A DNA stretch of 7,824 nucleotides from an uncultured Clostridia bacterium (GTDB taxonomy: Bacteria; Bacillota; Clostridia; TANB77; CAG-508). The DNA lies in NCBI GenBank assembly GCA_944393755.1, contig CALYBF010000063.1, positions 1 to 7,824 on the forward strand, in the 5' to 3' direction. This document shows, in pieces, positions 7,517-7,824 of this stretch. Within the stretch, counting starts at the first letter, position 1, and every line of letters begins with the position of its first letter. Made by a program: the position numbers and the translations under genes. The notes under the pieces are model-generated. The model saw only the letters and a program-made list of their open reading frames with translations, was not told the DNA's origin and searched no databases.

Positions 7517-7591
7517 GAGCCACATTACTAATTGTATAGTCAATTAGTTTACTTTTAATAATACCACAAAATTCTTTGCTGTAAGTGGCTC
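7517..7591 (-). ncRNA. Structured leader element: branched RNA closed by a GAGCCAC/GTGGCTC stem
   Basis: On the minus strand GAGCCAC (7591-7585) pairs perfectly with GTGGCTC (7523-7517), enclosing 61 nt. Inside are two hairpins. One pairs ACAGCAAA (7582-7575) with TTTGTGGT (7570-7563) around a 4-nt loop, with one mismatch and one G-U. The other is a perfect 8-bp stem, ACTAATTG (7548-7541) with CAATTAGT (7534-7527), around a 6-nt loop. The 75-nt whole folds as a three-way branch ending 32 nt before the DUF2828 start. The closing stem is the most G+C-rich stretch of the leader, which argues against chance AT palindromes. It may be a cis-regulator, a binding site for the DUF2828 protein, or a processed small RNA. 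It is not a tRNA and matches no riboswitch I know. Confidence 0.45.
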
Positions 7592-7602
7592 TAAAACAAG
7601 AC

Positions 7603-7612
7603 ACAATATTGT
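7603..7612. repeat. 10-bp perfect palindrome in the DUF2828 leader
   Basis: ACAATATTGT is self-complementary over all ten bases and abuts the inverted repeat at 7611-7629. Together with GACAC at 7600-7604 it resembles the CACA/TTGTG elements of the promoter, so it could be an accessory operator; chance is also possible in such AT-rich DNA. Confidence 0.3.
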
Positions 7613-7629
7613 ATATAATTTCTATATAC
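7611..7629. repeat. Inverted repeat, 7-bp arms, in the DUF2828 leader
   Basis: GTATATA (7611-7617) and TATATAC (7623-7629) are perfect inverted arms around a 5-nt loop. In the leader RNA this forms a small hairpin, weak because it is almost pure A-U. Confidence 0.35.
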
Positions 7630-7636
7630 CTTAAAC

Positions 7637-7660
7637 TTTAGTTATACTATACTAACTAAA
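7637..7660. repeat. Inverted repeat, 8-bp arms, in the DUF2828 leader
   Basis: TTTAGTTA (7637-7644) and TAACTAAA (7653-7660) are perfect inverted arms around the 8-nt loop TACTATAC. It lies about 56 nt below the predicted transcription start and has no T-run after it on the minus strand, so it is not a terminator. It may be a leader hairpin or a protein site. Confidence 0.4.
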
Positions 7661-7722
7661 ACCACGCATTTTATAATATATTTTAATTTACTGTTTATTT
7701 GCTGTTCGTGTCTATGTTTTGT

Positions 7723-7751
7723 ATTTTACCACAATGTGTCATTTGTGTCAA
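7723..7751 (-). promoter_or_regulatory. Strong promoter of the DUF2828/RHH operon with overlapping repeat operator
   Basis: On the minus strand a perfect TTGACA (7746-7751) is 17 bp from TAAAAT (7723-7728), with TGG before the -10 (extended form). Transcription should begin near 7716, giving a leader of about 230 nt. Two direct copies of TGTGTCA (plus strand 7735-7741 and 7744-7750), 9 bp apart, cover the -35 and spacer, and CACAA/TTGTG arms (7731-7735 and 7744-7748) frame them. The layout suits repression by a small RHH dimer pair such as the one encoded by this operon; that link is inferred. Confidence 0.75.
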
Positions 7752-7768
7752 TAAGTTTTTTGATTTTT

Positions 7769-7798
7769 TTACAAAAATTTTCTAAAATATATTATAAT
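7769..7798 (+). promoter_or_regulatory. Weak candidate promoter for the rightmost gene
   Basis: TATAAT (7793-7798) is a perfect -10 and TTACAA (7769-7774) a poor -35 at 18 bp. Transcription from it would start near 7805, almost at the ribosome binding site, leaving an unusually short leader, so the true promoter may lie further upstream. Confidence 0.3.
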
Positions 7799-7819
7799 AA
7801 ATTTAAGGAAGTGATTTTA

Positions 7820-7824
7820 TTGGA
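7820..7824 (+). CDS. Probable first codons of a divergent gene (TTG start, cut by window edge)
   Basis: AAGGAAGTGA (7805-7814) is a good ribosome binding site, and the TTG at 7820-7822 is correctly spaced after AGGAAG (8 nt). An in-frame GTG at 7811 is too close to the site to be used. Only one full codon is in the window, so nothing can be said of the product. Its divergent position means the TGTGTCA operator could affect it too. Confidence 0.35.

Larger units (their letters stand above)
7485..7819. other. Divergent intergenic region of 335 bases: two start regions and a long leader
   Basis: No credible gene lies here. From right to left it holds a possible plus-strand promoter, the operon promoter with TGTGTCA boxes, about 55 bases with no clear structure (7661-7715), three inverted repeats or palindromes (7603-7660), the 75-nt branched element and a 12-bp AT palindrome TTTAAATTTAAA (7504-7515) before the ribosome binding site. 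A five-codon ATG frame at about 7668 lacks a ribosome binding site and is not called. Confidence 0.6.

Noticed and set aside
7517..7591. tRNA gene, suggested by the 7-bp acceptor-like stem and 75-nt length
   Set aside because: No D-arm GG, no anticodon arm, no TTC-type T-arm next to the 3' stem, and inner stems have the wrong lengths and positions.
7517..7591. Miniature transposable element with GAGCCAC terminal repeats
   Set aside because: Terminal match is only 7 bp exact, flanking TAAAC/TAAAAC are not identical, no second copy is in the window and no transposase is present; kept as an alternative to test rather than a call.
7485..7604. Forty-residue N-terminal extension of the DUF2828 protein from a GTG at 7604
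   Set aside because: No ribosome binding site before the GTG, the segment is made of RNA stem arms rather than family-like sequence, and AAGGAG precedes the ATG at 7484, where the usual domain begins.
7485..7716. T-box or other known riboswitch in the leader
   Set aside because: No T-box consensus (GGTGG-ACCGCG type), no leader terminator with a T-run on the minus strand, and the downstream gene is not metabolic.
1..7824. CRISPR array or tandem repeat arrays
   Set aside because: No regularly spaced direct repeats with spacers were seen; the short repeats are isolated inverted repeats and promoter boxes.

Overview
The window is very AT-rich (G+C clearly below 30% by eye). Its genes use AGA/AAA/TTA-type codons, AGGAGG-like ribosome binding sites and vegetative-type promoters (TTGACA, 17 bp, TAAAAT). 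This fits a low-GC Bacillota (Clostridia-like) or Fusobacteriota genome; the species cannot be told from sequence alone. No rRNA, tRNA, transposase or CRISPR array is visible. The five long genes and one unlisted small gene lie on the minus strand, with a probable plus-strand gene just starting at the right edge.

Right to left, in the direction of transcription, the first unit is a two-gene operon. A very good promoter (7723-7751) and a long structured leader (about 7716-7485) precede a DUF2828-family protein with an intact von Willebrand factor A metal site (6045-7484). One base later comes a 51-residue ribbon-helix-helix type protein (5888-6043). A hairpin plus T-run terminator (about 5848-5877) closes the unit. 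Repeated TGTGTCA boxes in the promoter are a plausible operator. The leader holds three inverted repeats or palindromes and a 75-nt branched fold closed by a GAGCCAC/GTGGCTC stem.

The second unit is a compact restriction-modification cluster that starts from its own promoter (5814-5842) and runs off the left edge. In order it encodes a 266-aa PD-(D/E)XK endonuclease (4977-5777), a beta-type amino-methyltransferase (3800-4960), a small N4/N6 methyltransferase with an unusual DVPYW motif (2894-3694), a 630-aa probable endonuclease with a canonical D...ESK site near its C-terminus and a second nuclease-like patch near its N-terminus (997-2889), and a Dam-like (D12, alpha-class) adenine methyltransferase cut by the window edge (1-995). 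The simplest reading is two joined systems: one endonuclease with one methyltransferase, followed by one large endonuclease flanked by two methyltransferases, as expected for an asymmetric target whose two strands are methylated by different enzymes. A weak internal promoter candidate with an overlapping inverted repeat (3726-3760) sits at the junction.

The least described part is the DUF2828/RHH operon with its structured leader. The protein resembles in architecture, by inference, the Ro60/Rsr family of RNA-binding vWA proteins, whose genes often sit next to a structured Y RNA, so the leader fold deserves a test as an RNA partner or cis-regulator.
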